Positions 32,714 through 41,965 of a stretch of DNA of 64,000 nucleotides are shown piece after piece (positions within the stretch are counted from its first letter, which is position 1; the number at the start of each line of letters is the position of its first letter). The position numbers and the translations under genes are program-made. The notes below the pieces were generated by a model. It searched no databases and was not told the origin of the DNA. It saw nothing but the letters and a program-made list of their open reading frames with translations. Origin of the DNA: Saccharothrix ecbatanensis (GTDB taxonomy: Bacteria; Actinomycetota; Actinomycetes; Mycobacteriales; Pseudonocardiaceae). Where the stretch lies: positions 5,022,001-5,086,000 of the forward strand of contig NZ_JACHMO010000001.1 in NCBI RefSeq assembly GCF_014205015.1. Reading direction: 5' to 3'.

Positions 32714-32755
32714 CGGCTGTCTCGCCCGGTATCCCCGACCGGGCGAGACGAGCCG
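32714..32755. terminator. Terminator between siderophore operon and methyltransferase
   Basis: GTCTCGCCCGGT (32719-32730) pairs perfectly with ACCGGGCGAGAC (32738-32749) over a 7-base loop; flanking CGGCT/AGCCG extends the stem with a bulge. Serves convergent genes. Confidence 0.85.
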
Positions 32756-32772
32756 GAGTCCTCACAAGCCCG

Positions 32773-33507
32773 CTAGAGGCGGGCCAGGGTCAGGTAGGCG
32801 AAGCCGAAGTGGTCCCGGTAGCCCTTGAGCCAGCCTTCGCGGTGGTCGTCGACGATCGCGCGGACCTCGTCGGCGTTCGGGTGGTCGGGGTGCGCCAGCA
32901 GCCAGCGTTCCCGGGAGGCGCACCAGCGGGACTCGAAGCTGTCCCACTCGTCCAGGCTGGCGGTGGCGAGGTTCAGCAGGCGGTAACCGCAGGTCATCGC
33001 CAGGTCCACCAGCTTGGTCAGGCTGCCGAACTCGTCCTCGCCGAAGATCTCGACCGACCGCGCGTTGGGCGGCTGTTCCCAGAAGCCGTCACCGAGGAGC
33101 AGGGTGCCGCCGGGGCGGAGGCGGGCGTGCATGGCCTCCAACGTCTGCTTCGTGCCGCCCCAGGCGTGGGAGGAGCCGATGGAGATCACCACGTCGGCCG
33201 GTGTGGTCTCCCAGGTGGTGACGTCCGCCAAGTCCAGCCGAACGCGTGACGTCAGGCCGCGGGCCTCCACGTTCGCCTGTCCCCGGCTGATCGCGTAGTC
33301 GTCGCTGTCGACGCCGAGTCCTCGCGCGTTCGGCTCGTGCTCCACCGCCCTGAGCAGCAGTTCCGCCCACCCGCAGCCGTAGTCGACCACGGTGGAGCCC
33401 GCACCGAGGTGCAGGCTGCTGATCAGGTCGTACGCCTTGCCGTCGGACAGCGGAGCGTTGAAGTCGAGCAGGGCGTGGCCGTTCAGCGGTACGTCAGTCA
33501 CGGGCAC
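32773..33507 (-). CDS. SAM-dependent class I methyltransferase
   Basis: 244 residues, GTG start (33507; an in-frame GTG at 33501 is an alternative). SAM motif I is VVDYGCGWAELLLRA, the acidic residue after strand 2 is in GLGVDSDDYAI, and motif IV is PADVVISIGSSHAWGG. This is a small-molecule methyltransferase type; no specific substrate is visible. It is convergent to the siderophore operon and 34 bases from rarA. Confidence 0.8.
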   Translation of the reverse strand: MPVTDVPLNGHALLDFNAPLSDGKAYDLISSLHLGAGSTVVDYGCGWAELLLRAVEHEPNARGLGVDSDDYAISRGQANVEARGLTSRVRLDLADVTTWETTPADVVISIGSSHAWGGTKQTLEAMHARLRPGGTLLLGDGFWEQPPNARSVEIFGEDEFGSLTKLVDLAMTCGYRLLNLATASLDEWDSFESRWCASRERWLLAHPDHPNADEVRAIVDDHREGWLKGYRDHFGFAYLTLARL

Positions 33508-33541
33508 ACCGTGTCAGAACGCGGGCGGATCGGAAATGGAA

Positions 33542-34888
33542 TTACTCCTCGCCCCGGACCACGCGCCGCAACTTCGGCAGGCGTTCGGCGATCACGCGTT
33601 CCGCCCCACGGCCCGTCGGCTGGTAGTAGTCGCGGCCGACCAGGTCGTCCGGCGCGTACTGCTGGGTCAGCACGCCCTCCGGCACGTCGTGCGGGTAGCG
33701 GTAGCCCTGGGCGTTGCCGAGTTTGGCCGCGCCCGCGTAGTGGCCGTCACGCAGGTGCGCGGGCACGGAGCCAATAGCGCCCTTGCGCACGTCCGCCATC
33801 GCCTCGCCGATCGCGGTCGTCACGGCGTTCGACTTGGGCGCGGTGGCGAGGTGGACGGTGGCCTGGGCCAGGTTCAGCGCGCACTCCGGCAGCCCGATGA
33901 GCTGCACGGCCTGCGCGGCGGCCACGCACGTCTGCAACGCGGTCGGGTCGGCCATCCCGACGTCCTCGCTGGCGTGGATCACCAGCCGACGCGCGATGAA
34001 CCTCGGGTCCTCCCCCGCCTCGATCATCCGGGCCAGGTAGTGCAGCGCGGCGTCCACGTCGGACCCGCGGATCGACTTGATGAACGCGCTGGTCACGTCG
34101 TAGTGCTGGTCGCCCTGCCGGTCGTAGCGCACGGCCGCCTTGTCGACGGTCGCCTCCAGCGTCGCCAGGTCGAGCACGCCGCCGGGCCCGACCGAGTCCG
34201 CCGCCGCCTCCAGCGCCGTCAACGCGCGCCGGGCGTCACCTCCGGCCAGCCGCACCATGTGGTCCTCGGCGTCCGGCTCCACGGTGACCGAGCCGTTCAG
34301 TCCGCGCGCGTCCTCGATCGCCCGCTTGACCAGCACGCGCACCGCGTCGTCGGTCAACGGCCGCAGTTGCAGCACCAGCGACCGCGACAGCAGCGGCGAG
34401 ACGACGGAGAAGAACGGGTTCTCCGTGGTCGCCGCCACCAGCAGCACGATCCGGTCCTCCACCGCGCCGAGCAGGGCGTCCTGCTGGGTCTTGGAGAACC
34501 GGTGCACCTCGTCGATGAACAGCACGGTCGACTCGCCGGACCGGACCAGGCGGCGGCGTGCCTCCTCGATGACCGCACGCACCTCCTTCACGCCCGCCGA
34601 CAGCGCGGACAGGGCGGCGAACCGCCGGCCGGTGGCCTGGGAGACGAGCGTGGCGAGGGTCGTCTTGCCGGTGCCCGGCGGGCCGTAGAGCATGATCGAG
34701 GCCGGTGACGAGCCCTCGACCAGCCGACGCAGCGGCGCGCCGGGACCGAGCAGGTGGTCCTGCCCCACGACCTCTTCCAGCGTGCGCGGGCGCATCCGCA
34801 CGGCCAGCGGCGCGTTGGCGGCGATGCGGGCGGCCTTCTCCTCCGGGTCGACGCCGAACAAACCCTCGTCGAACAGCCTTTCGTTCAC
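33542..34888 (-). CDS. rarA: Replication-associated recombination protein RarA (MgsA)
   Basis: 448 residues from GTG at 34886-34888. AAA+ clamp-loader-like ATPase: [19 protein letters not shown], Walker [18 protein letters not shown], Walker [21 protein letters not shown], sensor TTENPFFSV, and the C-terminal MgsA domain ([29 protein letters not shown]). Acts at stalled replication forks. A frame extension upstream to 35362 is spurious. It is divergent from the lysozyme-like gene. Confidence 0.94.
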   Translation of the reverse strand: MNERLFDEGLFGVDPEEKAARIAANAPLAVRMRPRTLEEVVGQDHLLGPGAPLRRLVEGSSPASIMLYGPPGTGKTTLATLVSQATGRRFAALSALSAGVKEVRAVIEEARRRLVRSGESTVLFIDEVHRFSKTQQDALLGAVEDRIVLLVAATTENPFFSVVSPLLSRSLVLQLRPLTDDAVRVLVKRAIEDARGLNGSVTVEPDAEDHMVRLAGGDARRALTALEAAADSVGPGGVLDLATLEATVDKAAVRYDRQGDQHYDVTSAFIKSIRGSDVDAALHYLARMIEAGEDPRFIARRLVIHASEDVGMADPTALQTCVAAAQAVQLIGLPECALNLAQATVHLATAPKSNAVTTAIGEAMADVRKGAIGSVPAHLRDGHYAGAAKLGNAQGYRYPHDVPEGVLTQQYAPDDLVGRDYYQPTGRGAERVIAERLPKLRRVVRGEE

Positions 34889-34978
34889 GTGTTCGACTGT
34901 AGCTCTCCTGTGCACAGCCGCTGTCCGAGCGTGCAACGCCGGTTCCGCCGCAGGTCGTGGCCGGTGCAGGGTGTCGGC

Positions 34979-35755
34979 ATGAGCAAGCTGAGTCCGGAGC
35001 AGGTCGCCCTGCACGCGCACGACGCGGGGTTCCGCGGGCAGGACCTGACGATCGCGGTGGCGGTCGCGCTGGCCGAGTCCGGCGGTGACCCGCGGGCGCA
35101 CAACGCCACCCCGCCGGACAACTCGTACGGGCTGTGGCAGGTCAACATGCTGGGCTCGCTGGGGCCGGCGCGGCGTGACGAGTTCGGGCTGGAGTCGAAC
35201 CGGGAGCTGTTCGACCCGGCGGTGAACGCGCGTGCGGCGAACAAGATCTCCGGTGACGGGCAGTCCTGGACGCCTTGGACCACGTACACGAGCGGCGCTT
35301 ACAAGCGTCATCTGGACGAGGCGCGGCGGGGCGTGGAGGCGATGAAGCGCGGCGGCTCGCAAGGCGGCTCGGGCGGCGGCGCCGGAGGCGGCTCTGGAGG
35401 CGGCGGGTCACGGGGGAACGGCGGGTTCTCGGTCGACGTGGGCGTGCTGCGCGACTACGCGCGGCGGACGCAGGACACGGCCGACGGCCTGACCGCGCTC
35501 GGCCGGCGGCACGTCCGCGAGGTGCGGGAGATCGCCGAGGACAGCTTCGGGCGGATCGGCAAGCAGTCCGGGTTCGCCGCCGCGCTGGACGACTTCGGCG
35601 CGGCACTGCGCAAGCAGGTCAAGGGCGTCGCGCGCAACACCGACACGCTCGCCACGTCCGCGGCCCGTTCCGCGCGGGCGTACCAGGAGCAGGACGAGGA
35701 CACGGCTCGCGCGGTCACCGGCGGACGCGTGATCACCGGCGGAGGGGAGGGGTAG
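34979..35755 (+). CDS. Lysozyme-like transglycosylase with WXG-like C-terminal domain
   Basis: 258 residues. N-terminal lysozyme/SLT fold (about 1-120): [20 protein letters not shown] with the presumed catalytic glutamate, then [21 protein letters not shown] Gly/Ser linker ([17 protein letters not shown]) joins a helical domain ([20 protein letters not shown] to [11 protein letters not shown]) typical of WXG100/ESX-like secretion domains. A cell-wall hydrolase exported by or with type VII secretion is inferred; no signal peptide was seen. Starts a GTG/ATG-overlapping gene series with the CHAP gene. Confidence 0.83.
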   Translation: MSKLSPEQVALHAHDAGFRGQDLTIAVAVALAESGGDPRAHNATPPDNSYGLWQVNMLGSLGPARRDEFGLESNRELFDPAVNARAANKISGDGQSWTPWTTYTSGAYKRHLDEARRGVEAMKRGGSQGGSGGGAGGGSGGGGSRGNGGFSVDVGVLRDYARRTQDTADGLTALGRRHVREVREIAEDSFGRIGKQSGFAAALDDFGAALRKQVKGVARNTDTLATSAARSARAYQEQDEDTARAVTGGRVITGGGEG

Positions 35756-36783
35756 TGGACACCCGTGAGATGGCCCGGCACTTCGCCGAGAGCATGATCG
35801 GCCACCGGAACTCGTTGGCGGGCAAGGCGGAGGACGCGGTGAAGGTGCAGTACGCGTTGCACCAGACGGCGTCCGGCCTCACCGACCGGCACGAGGACCA
35901 GAACAAGGCCGCCAAGACCGTGCTGGAGCACTGGAAGGGCGACAACTCCGAGGGTTTCGAGAAGCGCTCGAACCGGCTGGGCAGGCAGCTGCGGGTGACC
36001 GCCGACGCCGCCCGGGACGCGGAGAAGGTCGTCGCCGGGGTGACGAGCGCGTTGACCACCGGGCACGCGCAGGCGCGGCGGGCCGTCGAGGAGTACCTGG
36101 ACCAGGCGAGCAAGCTGCTCGACACGGGCAAGGGCGTGGGCACGCAGGCCGCGCTCCTCAAGGCCGTGGCGCAAGCGGCGGACCTGGAACCCAAGTACAC
36201 CAAGGAAACCAGGGCGACCGTCCGGCACGTGCGGGCCGAGATGGAGGAAGCCGCCCGCAAGCTGCGCGGGTTGGTGCAGGAGGTCGAGCACGACGGCATC
36301 GCGGACGGCCGGCCAGAACGAAGCCGGGCCGAACGCGGCCGGACGAAGCCGTCGCGGGCTCGTGACCGGGGCCGTTCGCGCACGATCATCTCGGCCGCAC
36401 GGCGTGAGCTGGGCACCCGCGAGACCCCGCCCGGCAGCAACCGCAACCCGTACGGGCCGACGGCGGCGTGGTGCTCGTCGTTCGCCACGGCGATGTGGCG
36501 CAAGGCCGGCGTGGACATCCCGGTCCTGCCGTTCACCGGTGACGTGTTCCGGTGGGGGCAGCGGCACGGCAAGGCGTACACGAGCCTGAGCGCCGCGCGG
36601 CCGGGTGACGTGCTGCTGTTCGGGAGCGGGCCGGGCAGCCCGGCGACCAGCACGCACATCGGGATCGTGGAGAAGGTGTCCGGCGGCACGGTGACGCTGA
36701 TCGAGGGCAACTCCGGTGACAGCGTGCGGCGCAACACGCACAAGCTCAGCTCGGCGACGTTCTACGGAGGGGTGCACCCGTGA
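35755..36783 (+). CDS. CHAP-domain amidase/peptidase with N-terminal WXG-like helical domain
   Basis: 342 residues, GTG start sharing one base with the preceding TAG. Residues 1-200 are helical (MARHFAESMIGHRNSLAGKA, VLEHWKGDNSEGFEKRSNRL, W-x-G-like WKGDNS), followed by an Arg-rich linker and a CHAP fold. The catalytic pair is visible as cysteine in TAAWCSSFATAMWRKAG and histidine in SPATSTHIGIVEKVSG, with asparagine in LIEGNSGD. It likely cuts peptidoglycan cross-links or amide bonds and is secreted through the ESX-type pathway. Confidence 0.85.
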   Translation: MDTREMARHFAESMIGHRNSLAGKAEDAVKVQYALHQTASGLTDRHEDQNKAAKTVLEHWKGDNSEGFEKRSNRLGRQLRVTADAARDAEKVVAGVTSALTTGHAQARRAVEEYLDQASKLLDTGKGVGTQAALLKAVAQAADLEPKYTKETRATVRHVRAEMEEAARKLRGLVQEVEHDGIADGRPERSRAERGRTKPSRARDRGRSRTIISAARRELGTRETPPGSNRNPYGPTAAWCSSFATAMWRKAGVDIPVLPFTGDVFRWGQRHGKAYTSLSAARPGDVLLFGSGPGSPATSTHIGIVEKVSGGTVTLIEGNSGDSVRRNTHKLSSATFYGGVHP

Positions 36784-37055
36784 TCACCGGCAACGCGCAC
36801 GACCCGGACACCGGGATCGCGGTCGAAGTCGGTCCCGGCGGTGGTCTGCTGGACCTGACGCTGGACGCGCGGTCGCTGCGGCTGGGGCAGACCCGGTTGG
36901 CGAAGGCGATCCTGGACCTGGTCGACACGGCCGCGGCCAGGGCGAACGCCCGCGTCCAACGCTCCCTCGGTGACGTCAGCGGGCTGGGGCTGGCAGTGGA
37001 GACGCGGATGGCCGAGTCGGTCGAGGACACGACTCCCGAGACGTGGCGGGTGTGA
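36780..37055 (+). CDS. YbaB/EbfC-like small protein
   Basis: 91 residues, GTG overlapping the CHAP stop (GTGA). Beta strands around IAVEVGPGGGLLDLTLDARS followed by a helix (LAKAILDLVDTAAARANARV) match the YbaB-like actinobacterial ESX-associated family. DNA binding or chaperone-like partnering of secreted WXG proteins is possible. Assignment is by pattern rather than by a defining motif. Confidence 0.65.
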   Translation: MITGNAHDPDTGIAVEVGPGGGLLDLTLDARSLRLGQTRLAKAILDLVDTAAARANARVQRSLGDVSGLGLAVETRMAESVEDTTPETWRV

Positions 37056-37300
37056 TGGGGCTCGGCGAGCGGTTGGACGCCATCCGGCGGGAGGCTTCGG
37101 CGTCCGGGGTGACGGTGGTGGTCGACCTGCACGGCAAGCCCGTCGACCTGGAGTTCACCCGGGAGGCGCTGTCGCTGCGGCCCGACGAGCTGGCCGGTGT
37201 CGTCCGCCGGCTGGCCGGTGAGGCCGCTGCCGCCGCCTTGGCGGACGGGATGGCGGTGGTGGGCGAGGTCGTGCCCGACGGGTGGTTGGCCGAAGCCTGA
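37055..37300 (+). CDS. Second YbaB/EbfC-like small protein
   Basis: 81 residues, ATG in a TGATG overlap with its neighbour. N-terminal helix (LGERLDAIRREASAS), two strands (GVTVVVDLHGKPVDLEFT) and a closing helix (PDELAGVVRRLAGEAAAAAL) resemble YbaB. Paired with the preceding protein, possibly forming a heterodimer. Confidence 0.65.
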   Translation: MGLGERLDAIRREASASGVTVVVDLHGKPVDLEFTREALSLRPDELAGVVRRLAGEAAAAALADGMAVVGEVVPDGWLAEA

Positions 37301-37334
37301 CCCGCGCACCGACCGGAGGCCGTACCGTCCGGCA

Positions 37335-37847
37335 ATGACCGGACGACCGTTCGCCCGCCTCCTGGCCTGGTTGATCGACTGGTTGTGCGTGTTGGGGTGG
37401 GTCGCCGTCACCGCCGTGGTCGGCGTGCCGCTGTACCTCACCGGTGTCACGGCCGCGGTCGGTCAGGTCGGGCTGAACGTGATCGCGACGGTCGTGACGG
37501 TCGTCCCGGTGGTGCTCTGGCTCAGCGTCTCCGAGTCGTCCAGGCAGGCCACGGTGGGCAAGCGCGTGCGCGGGATGAAGGTCGTCGACGCGGCAACCGG
37601 TGCGCCCGTCTCGTTCGCTCGGGCACTGGTCCGCAACACCCTGAAGATCGGTGTGCCGTGGCTGATCGGCCACGCCGCCGCCATCGCCATCGTCGGGGCG
37701 AGCGCCGAGGCGTCCGTGCCGCCGCAGGTGTGGGTGCTGACCGCGGTCGCCTACGTGCTCCCGCTCTCGTACGTCGTGTCGCTGTTCATCGGCAGCGGTC
37801 GGACGCCGTACGACCTCGCGGCCCGCACGGTCGTACGGCAGGCCTAG
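37335..37847 (+). CDS. RDD-family membrane protein
   Basis: 170 residues. Three or four membrane helices (WLIDWLCVLGWVAVTAVVGV, VGLNVIATVVTVVPVVLWLS, the GHAAAIAIVGAS region). The RDD-type Arg-Asp motif is present as RLLAWLIDWL near the N-terminus, then the conserved QATVGKRVRGMKVVD. Its stop codon shares CTAG (37844-37847) with the convergent EspG stop. Position suggests a membrane component of the ESX neighbourhood; function unknown. Confidence 0.8.
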   Translation: MTGRPFARLLAWLIDWLCVLGWVAVTAVVGVPLYLTGVTAAVGQVGLNVIATVVTVVPVVLWLSVSESSRQATVGKRVRGMKVVDAATGAPVSFARALVRNTLKIGVPWLIGHAAAIAIVGASAEASVPPQVWVLTAVAYVLPLSYVVSLFIGSGRTPYDLAARTVVRQA

Positions 37848-38599
37848 GAACCGGAGAGCAACGCGGTCACGTGGCGGGTCAGCCACGGGGTGTCGGCCGG
37901 CGAGAGGTGGACCCACTCCTCGTCGCCCACCCGTTCGGTGGTCAGGGCGTAGCGGCCTGCGGCGGTGTCGGTCCAGCTCAGGGTGCGCGAACGGCCGGAA
38001 GGTCCGTTGACGGCCAGTTGACCGGTCGACTTGCGCGCGGAGTCCACCAGGGTGGTGATCGACCGGGTAGCGCGGCCGGTGATGTGCGCCTGGGCGAGGG
38101 CGCGTTCCATCGCGGCGTGCCCGGAGGTGGCGTAGGCGTCCATCGCGGCGGAGAAGACGGACCTGGGCATCCGCACCTGCTCACCCGGACCGGCCGGGGC
38201 GTCGCCGATGATCCTGGTGATCGCGGACGGCAGGTCGGTGATGGGTTCCAGGGCCACTTCACGGTCGTTCAGCACGACCAGCACGCCGCGGGTGCCCCTG
38301 GACGTCGCCAACACCCGCCACGGGTGCGGTCGGAAGACCAGGGCGTCGATGGAGATCGCGCCGTGCGACAGCAGGCCGAACAGGTCTTCCAGCTCCGACG
38401 AGATCTCCTCGCCGTCCGCCAGACCGGCCTCGGTCAACGTGCGGAGGACGTCGGCGCCCAACGCGTCCCGTTCGTCCATCGTCTCGCCGTGCGAGGGCAC
38501 CTCGAGCGGGTACGGCGGCTCGCCCACCCCCAGGTCCTCCCACAACAGGTCGAACTCCAGGTGGGACAGGACGACCGCGGTCGCCGAACGTCGCGCCAT
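37844..38599 (-). CDS. EspG-family ESX secretion-associated chaperone
   Basis: 251 residues. EspG proteins bind PE/PPE substrates in the cytosol before export. N-terminal strand VVLSHLEFDLLWEDLG, PPYPLEVPSHGET, and helices around GRATRSITTLVDSARKSTGQ match the family. A PPE-like protein is encoded 2.2 kb away on the same strand, consistent with a chaperone-substrate pair. ATG at 38597-38599. Confidence 0.8.
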   Translation of the reverse strand: MARRSATAVVLSHLEFDLLWEDLGVGEPPYPLEVPSHGETMDERDALGADVLRTLTEAGLADGEEISSELEDLFGLLSHGAISIDALVFRPHPWRVLATSRGTRGVLVVLNDREVALEPITDLPSAITRIIGDAPAGPGEQVRMPRSVFSAAMDAYATSGHAAMERALAQAHITGRATRSITTLVDSARKSTGQLAVNGPSGRSRTLSWTDTAAGRYALTTERVGDEEWVHLSPADTPWLTRHVTALLSGS

Positions 38600-38653
38600 G
38601 GGCAACGAAGGTAGCGGCCGGCGGCGTCTGCCGCGGCCGGATGGGCAACACCG

Positions 38654-39421
38654 GTGGCTACGCTGCTCACCGTGGACGTCGCCGGCGGGTTCCTCACGGT
38701 GCGGGCCTCCGGTGCGGCGGCGGCCAAAGCCGCGCTCAGCGGGGGTGCGTCCACGCCAGAGCACATCCAGCTGCTGATCGGCTGCACGGTCCCGAAGGAC
38801 GTGCCCGGCAACGGGACGGCGCTTCGGTTTCCCGACTGCGCGCTGCACGTCCTGCCCACCGTGGTGATGCTGACGGTGGCCGAGGCGCGGCTGACGGTCG
38901 GCTTCGGCGAGCTGAAACCGCTGATGTTCCAGCCGGTTCCGGTCGACGCGGCGCTGGAGTCCGTCTTCTCCGGCGCGGTGGCGCACGTGCTCGCCGCCGC
39001 GCACGTCCTGGACCCGCACGGCCTGTCCCACCACCTCTTCGGGCTGGCCGAGCTGGTGTTGCGCAGCGCCCTGCGCGCCGAACTGGACCGCGTGGACTCG
39101 TTGGTCGCACGGCGGCGCGACGCGTTGGAGTACATGCGGGAGCACCTGTCGGACCCGAACCTGGGCGCGGACCGGGTGGCCGAGGCGTTGTTCATCTCCC
39201 GCCGCCGCCTCTACCAGCTGTTCGACGATGGGCAGGGCGTGTCCGAGCGCATCCGCGGCCTGCGGATCGACCGGGCGAAGGCGTTGCTGGCCGACCCGGC
39301 GAAGGCGGCGCGCGGCATCGGCGAGATCGCCAAGGACTGCGGTTTCGTCAGCGCCGCGCACTTCTCCCGGACGTTCCGCCAGGTGGTCGGCCGGACGCCG
39401 AGCGAGTTCCGTGCCCGCTGA
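38654..39421 (+). CDS. AraC-family transcription regulator
   Basis: 255 residues, GTG start. N-terminal sensing domain (cupin-like strands) and C-terminal double helix-turn-helix: ADRVAEALFISRRRLYQLFD and IAKDCGFVSAAHFSRTFRQV, ending GRTPSEFRAR. It is transcribed divergently from EspG and overlaps the convergent downstream gene by 74 bases. Targets unknown; the ESX operons are the nearest candidates. Confidence 0.88.
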   Translation: MATLLTVDVAGGFLTVRASGAAAAKAALSGGASTPEHIQLLIGCTVPKDVPGNGTALRFPDCALHVLPTVVMLTVAEARLTVGFGELKPLMFQPVPVDAALESVFSGAVAHVLAAAHVLDPHGLSHHLFGLAELVLRSALRAELDRVDSLVARRRDALEYMREHLSDPNLGADRVAEALFISRRRLYQLFDDGQGVSERIRGLRIDRAKALLADPAKAARGIGEIAKDCGFVSAAHFSRTFRQVVGRTPSEFRAR

Positions 39422-39938
39422 CCGTGCCGGCAGTGGAGACTTTGGCGTCGCCGAACCGCATGCCCGACACGAACCGGCCCGCGACGCCCGCCACGTCGAG
39501 CCAGCCGCGCCCGGTCGGCGAGTGCAGCGTGAACACCGCCAGCCGCGGGTGGTCCGGATCGGTCACCACGACCTGCAACTGGGCGCCCGGCCCGGAAACC
39601 GGGATGCGTTCCACGATCATCACCGGGTAGCCGGTCGCCGTCTCACCCCGGGTGACCTCGCGGATCGCCGGGCCGTCGAGCGGGAAGTCCAGTCCGGGCC
39701 GGTCGACCGGAACCACGCACGCCATCAGCAGCGCCGGATCCGCGTCCCGGTGCTCGACCACGGCCAGCAGCCCGGCGTTGTGCCGGTGCGCCAGCTCGGC
39801 GGCCTGCGTCGCGGACACCTCGAGACCGGGGTCACGCGTGCCCTTGAGCCGACGCAGCACGGCTAACAGTTCTGCGGCGGTGTGTTCGGGGGTGCCGAGC
39901 GCCACCGGGGTCACCCCCGGCACGGGATCAAGTCTCAC
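39348..39938 (-). CDS. Hypothetical ESX-operon protein
   Basis: 196 residues. No catalytic motif recognised. The sequence (TPEHTAAELLAVLRRLKGTR, PALLMACVVPVDRPGLDFPL, FTLHSPTGRGWLDVAGVAG) has a mixed alpha/beta pattern and a disordered, Gly/Arg-rich C-terminus. GTG overlaps the upstream gene stop (GTGA); it is the last of five coupled genes on minus. Its 3-prime end overlaps the AraC gene by 74 bases in antisense. The ORF is supported by the coupling. Confidence 0.6.
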   Translation of the reverse strand: MRLDPVPGVTPVALGTPEHTAAELLAVLRRLKGTRDPGLEVSATQAAELAHRHNAGLLAVVEHRDADPALLMACVVPVDRPGLDFPLDGPAIREVTRGETATGYPVMIVERIPVSGPGAQLQVVVTDPDHPRLAVFTLHSPTGRGWLDVAGVAGRFVSGMRFGDAKVSTAGTVSGHGTRSASGRPPGGTSGRSARR

Positions 39939-40573
39939 CCGAGCCCCGCCCGGAACGCCGCTGCCGCGCCCTTCGTGGACGCCGGTCGACTACCCCCGAG
40001 CAGCACGGACGCCAGCTCGGCGGTGATCGACGAGAAGCCGGCGAGGGTGTCCGCGATCGCGGTCGACGGCTCCTCCGACCGCAACCGTTCGGCGACCCGC
40101 CTGGCCTCCGCGCGGTGGTCGCGCTCCAACAGCCGGGCCTCCTCCAGCACCTCGTCCAGCTGCCGCCGCAGGTCGTCGTGCCGCGTCACGGCCCGCTCGT
40201 GCGCCTCGCCGTCGGCCGCGGTGAAGCTCGCCATGGCTCCGGTCCGGTCGACCTCGTCGGCGGCGTCGGCGAGCGCCCGCCGCACACCCAGCGCCCGCCG
40301 GTCCAGCTCCTCGGCCCGCCGCTGGTTGCCCAACAGCGTGGTGGCCCAGCCGTCGAGCACCTCGGCCGCCGCCCGCATCGCGCGCCGCACCGCCGTCAGC
40401 TCCGACACCACCGCCTCCAACCGGGTCCTGAACCCGTCCGCCGCCGCACCCGTCCACCCTTCCGGCGGCTCACCGGGAACCGTGAAGGCGACCGCGCACC
40501 GCTCGCTCGCCGCCGCCACCGCCCCCGCGTGGCCCGGCGTGGGGTCGAACCCCAGGCCCCGGTAGTCAGTCAT
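39935..40573 (-). CDS. WXG100-like helical protein
   Basis: 212 residues, mostly helical with a WTGAAADGF motif (PEGWTGAAADGF), the W-x-G turn of the WXG100 superfamily, and a long Arg/Glu-rich coiled-coil (EVDRTGAMASF to AEARRVAERL). No signal peptide. Probably a substrate or component of type VII secretion. Overlaps the upstream gene by eight bases. Confidence 0.7.
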   Translation of the reverse strand: MTDYRGLGFDPTPGHAGAVAAASERCAVAFTVPGEPPEGWTGAAADGFRTRLEAVVSELTAVRRAMRAAAEVLDGWATTLLGNQRRAEELDRRALGVRRALADAADEVDRTGAMASFTAADGEAHERAVTRHDDLRRQLDEVLEEARLLERDHRAEARRVAERLRSEEPSTAIADTLAGFSSITAELASVLLGGSRPASTKGAAAAFRAGLG

Positions 40574-40832
40574 GGCGCAGCTCGTCGGCCTGCCGGTACG
40601 TCTCGGCCGCCGCCCGCACCCCGTCCGCCTCCGCGTCCAACCGCAAGCCGCGCAACGTCCGCGCCCACTCGGCCACGAGTTGCCCGACCGCCTCCGTGAC
40701 GCCCTCGGGGCCGAGGTCGCCCACCGGTCCGTCCACAGTGGACGCGGCGGCGCGGACCTCGTCGGCGGTCTCGTCCAACCGGCCGGCGAACGCGGTCAGC
40801 GCGTCCGGCTCGACCCGGTAGCCGTCGCTCAT
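40566..40832 (-). CDS. Small WXG100/ESX-like protein
   Basis: 88 residues. Helical hairpin pattern typical of ESX proteins (LTAFAGRLDETADEVRAAAS, then EAVGQLVAEWARTLRGLRLD). It has no perfect W-x-G but a W at the turn-like EWART. ATG at 40830-40832; overlaps both neighbours. Size and context match EsxA/EsxB-like partners. Confidence 0.68.
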   Translation of the reverse strand: MSDGYRVEPDALTAFAGRLDETADEVRAAASTVDGPVGDLGPEGVTEAVGQLVAEWARTLRGLRLDAEADGVRAAAETYRQADELRHD

Positions 40833-41965
40833 TCGCCGAGCACCGGCGGGAACGCGGGCGGCAGGTCGTCCAGCAGGTCGAGGCCGTTGTCGTAGCGGTT
40901 GCGGTGCTCGCCGTCCTCCTCGCGGTTGCCCGGCGCCATCGGCGGGTACATGCCGAAGCCCTGCGGGCCGCCCGCGCCGACGACCGGTCCGATGCCGCCC
41001 CTGGCCGCCGCGCCACCGGGCACCGCGCCGAGCACACCGGACGCGCCACCAGGGCCGATCGGTCCGAACGAACCGCCGCCGTACCCGCCGTGGCCACTGC
41101 CCGGCATCCCGTGGACACCGCCGTGTCCCGGAGTGCCGAACGCGCCGTAACCACCGGGCACGCCCACCGCCGGTGCGGCAGCCGCTGCCACCGACGTCGT
41201 GCCCTCGCCCGGCACCACACCGGGCGTAGGCGTGGGCACAACCGGGGAAACAGGCGCGGGCGCGGGTAAGGGAGCGGGCACGGGCCGGTGGTCGGGCTCG
41301 ATCCGGGCGACGCCGGGCGCGTGCTCGAACGTCGGCAGCGTGGTGTGCACGCCGCGGCTGGCAGCCTCGTACTCCTCCATCACCCGAACCGCCTCGGCCA
41401 TCGCCGCCTGCTGCTCCTTCTTGGACGGCATGTGGTCGTCCAGCAGCTGGTCCAGCATGTAGGCGCCCTGCGGCCCGTCAAGCGTGGTCACGTCGTACCC
41501 GTCGCGGAACCACCGCTCGGCGTCCGGGTGCACCGGCTCCGGCATCCGCCTGGCAGCCTCGTCCACCGCCGACGTGTACGCGTCGAGCCCTGAGCCAACC
41601 GCGTACGCCCGCTGCGACGCGTCCGCCGCCCACTCGGTGAGCCGCGACGCCGACCCGGCCGCCGCCACCGCCGACGGACCGCGCCACGACACCACGAGCT
41701 GCTGCACGATCGTGCGCACGTCGGCGGTGGCCTGGTCGACCTCGTCCGCCAAGGAGCGCCACGCGACCGTCCGGGTGGTCATCCGCGCGGTGTCCGCGGA
41801 CTTCACCATGTCCCACAGCGTCCGGTGCGTGTACGCGTTCCAGTTGATCTTGCCGAAGTTCTCCGGCTGCCGGTTCGCCCGCTGGCGCCGGATCCGCCGC
41901 TCTCCCCGACGCCGGGCGGCCGCGGAGGGCTTGTGGTTCTTGGAGTAGTACTCGTCCCGGTTCAC
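40829..41965 (-). CDS. PPE-like protein with Gly/Pro-rich C-terminus
   Basis: 378 residues, GTG start. N-terminal 200 residues are helical with a W-x-G (VSWRGPSAVAAAGSASRL) and an INWNAYTHRTLWDMV opening; the C-terminal 130 residues are proline- then glycine-rich (PAPLPAPAPVSPVVPTPTP; GGYGAFGTPGHGGVHGMPG). This is the architecture of actinobacterial PPE-domain substrates. EspG and YbaB-like genes nearby support ESX export. No signal peptide. Confidence 0.75.
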   Translation of the reverse strand: MNRDEYYSKNHKPSAAARRRGERRIRRQRANRQPENFGKINWNAYTHRTLWDMVKSADTARMTTRTVAWRSLADEVDQATADVRTIVQQLVVSWRGPSAVAAAGSASRLTEWAADASQRAYAVGSGLDAYTSAVDEAARRMPEPVHPDAERWFRDGYDVTTLDGPQGAYMLDQLLDDHMPSKKEQQAAMAEAVRVMEEYEAASRGVHTTLPTFEHAPGVARIEPDHRPVPAPLPAPAPVSPVVPTPTPGVVPGEGTTSVAAAAAPAVGVPGGYGAFGTPGHGGVHGMPGSGHGGYGGGSFGPIGPGGASGVLGAVPGGAAARGGIGPVVGAGGPQGFGMYPPMAPGNREEDGEHRNRYDNGLDLLDDLPPAFPPVLGE

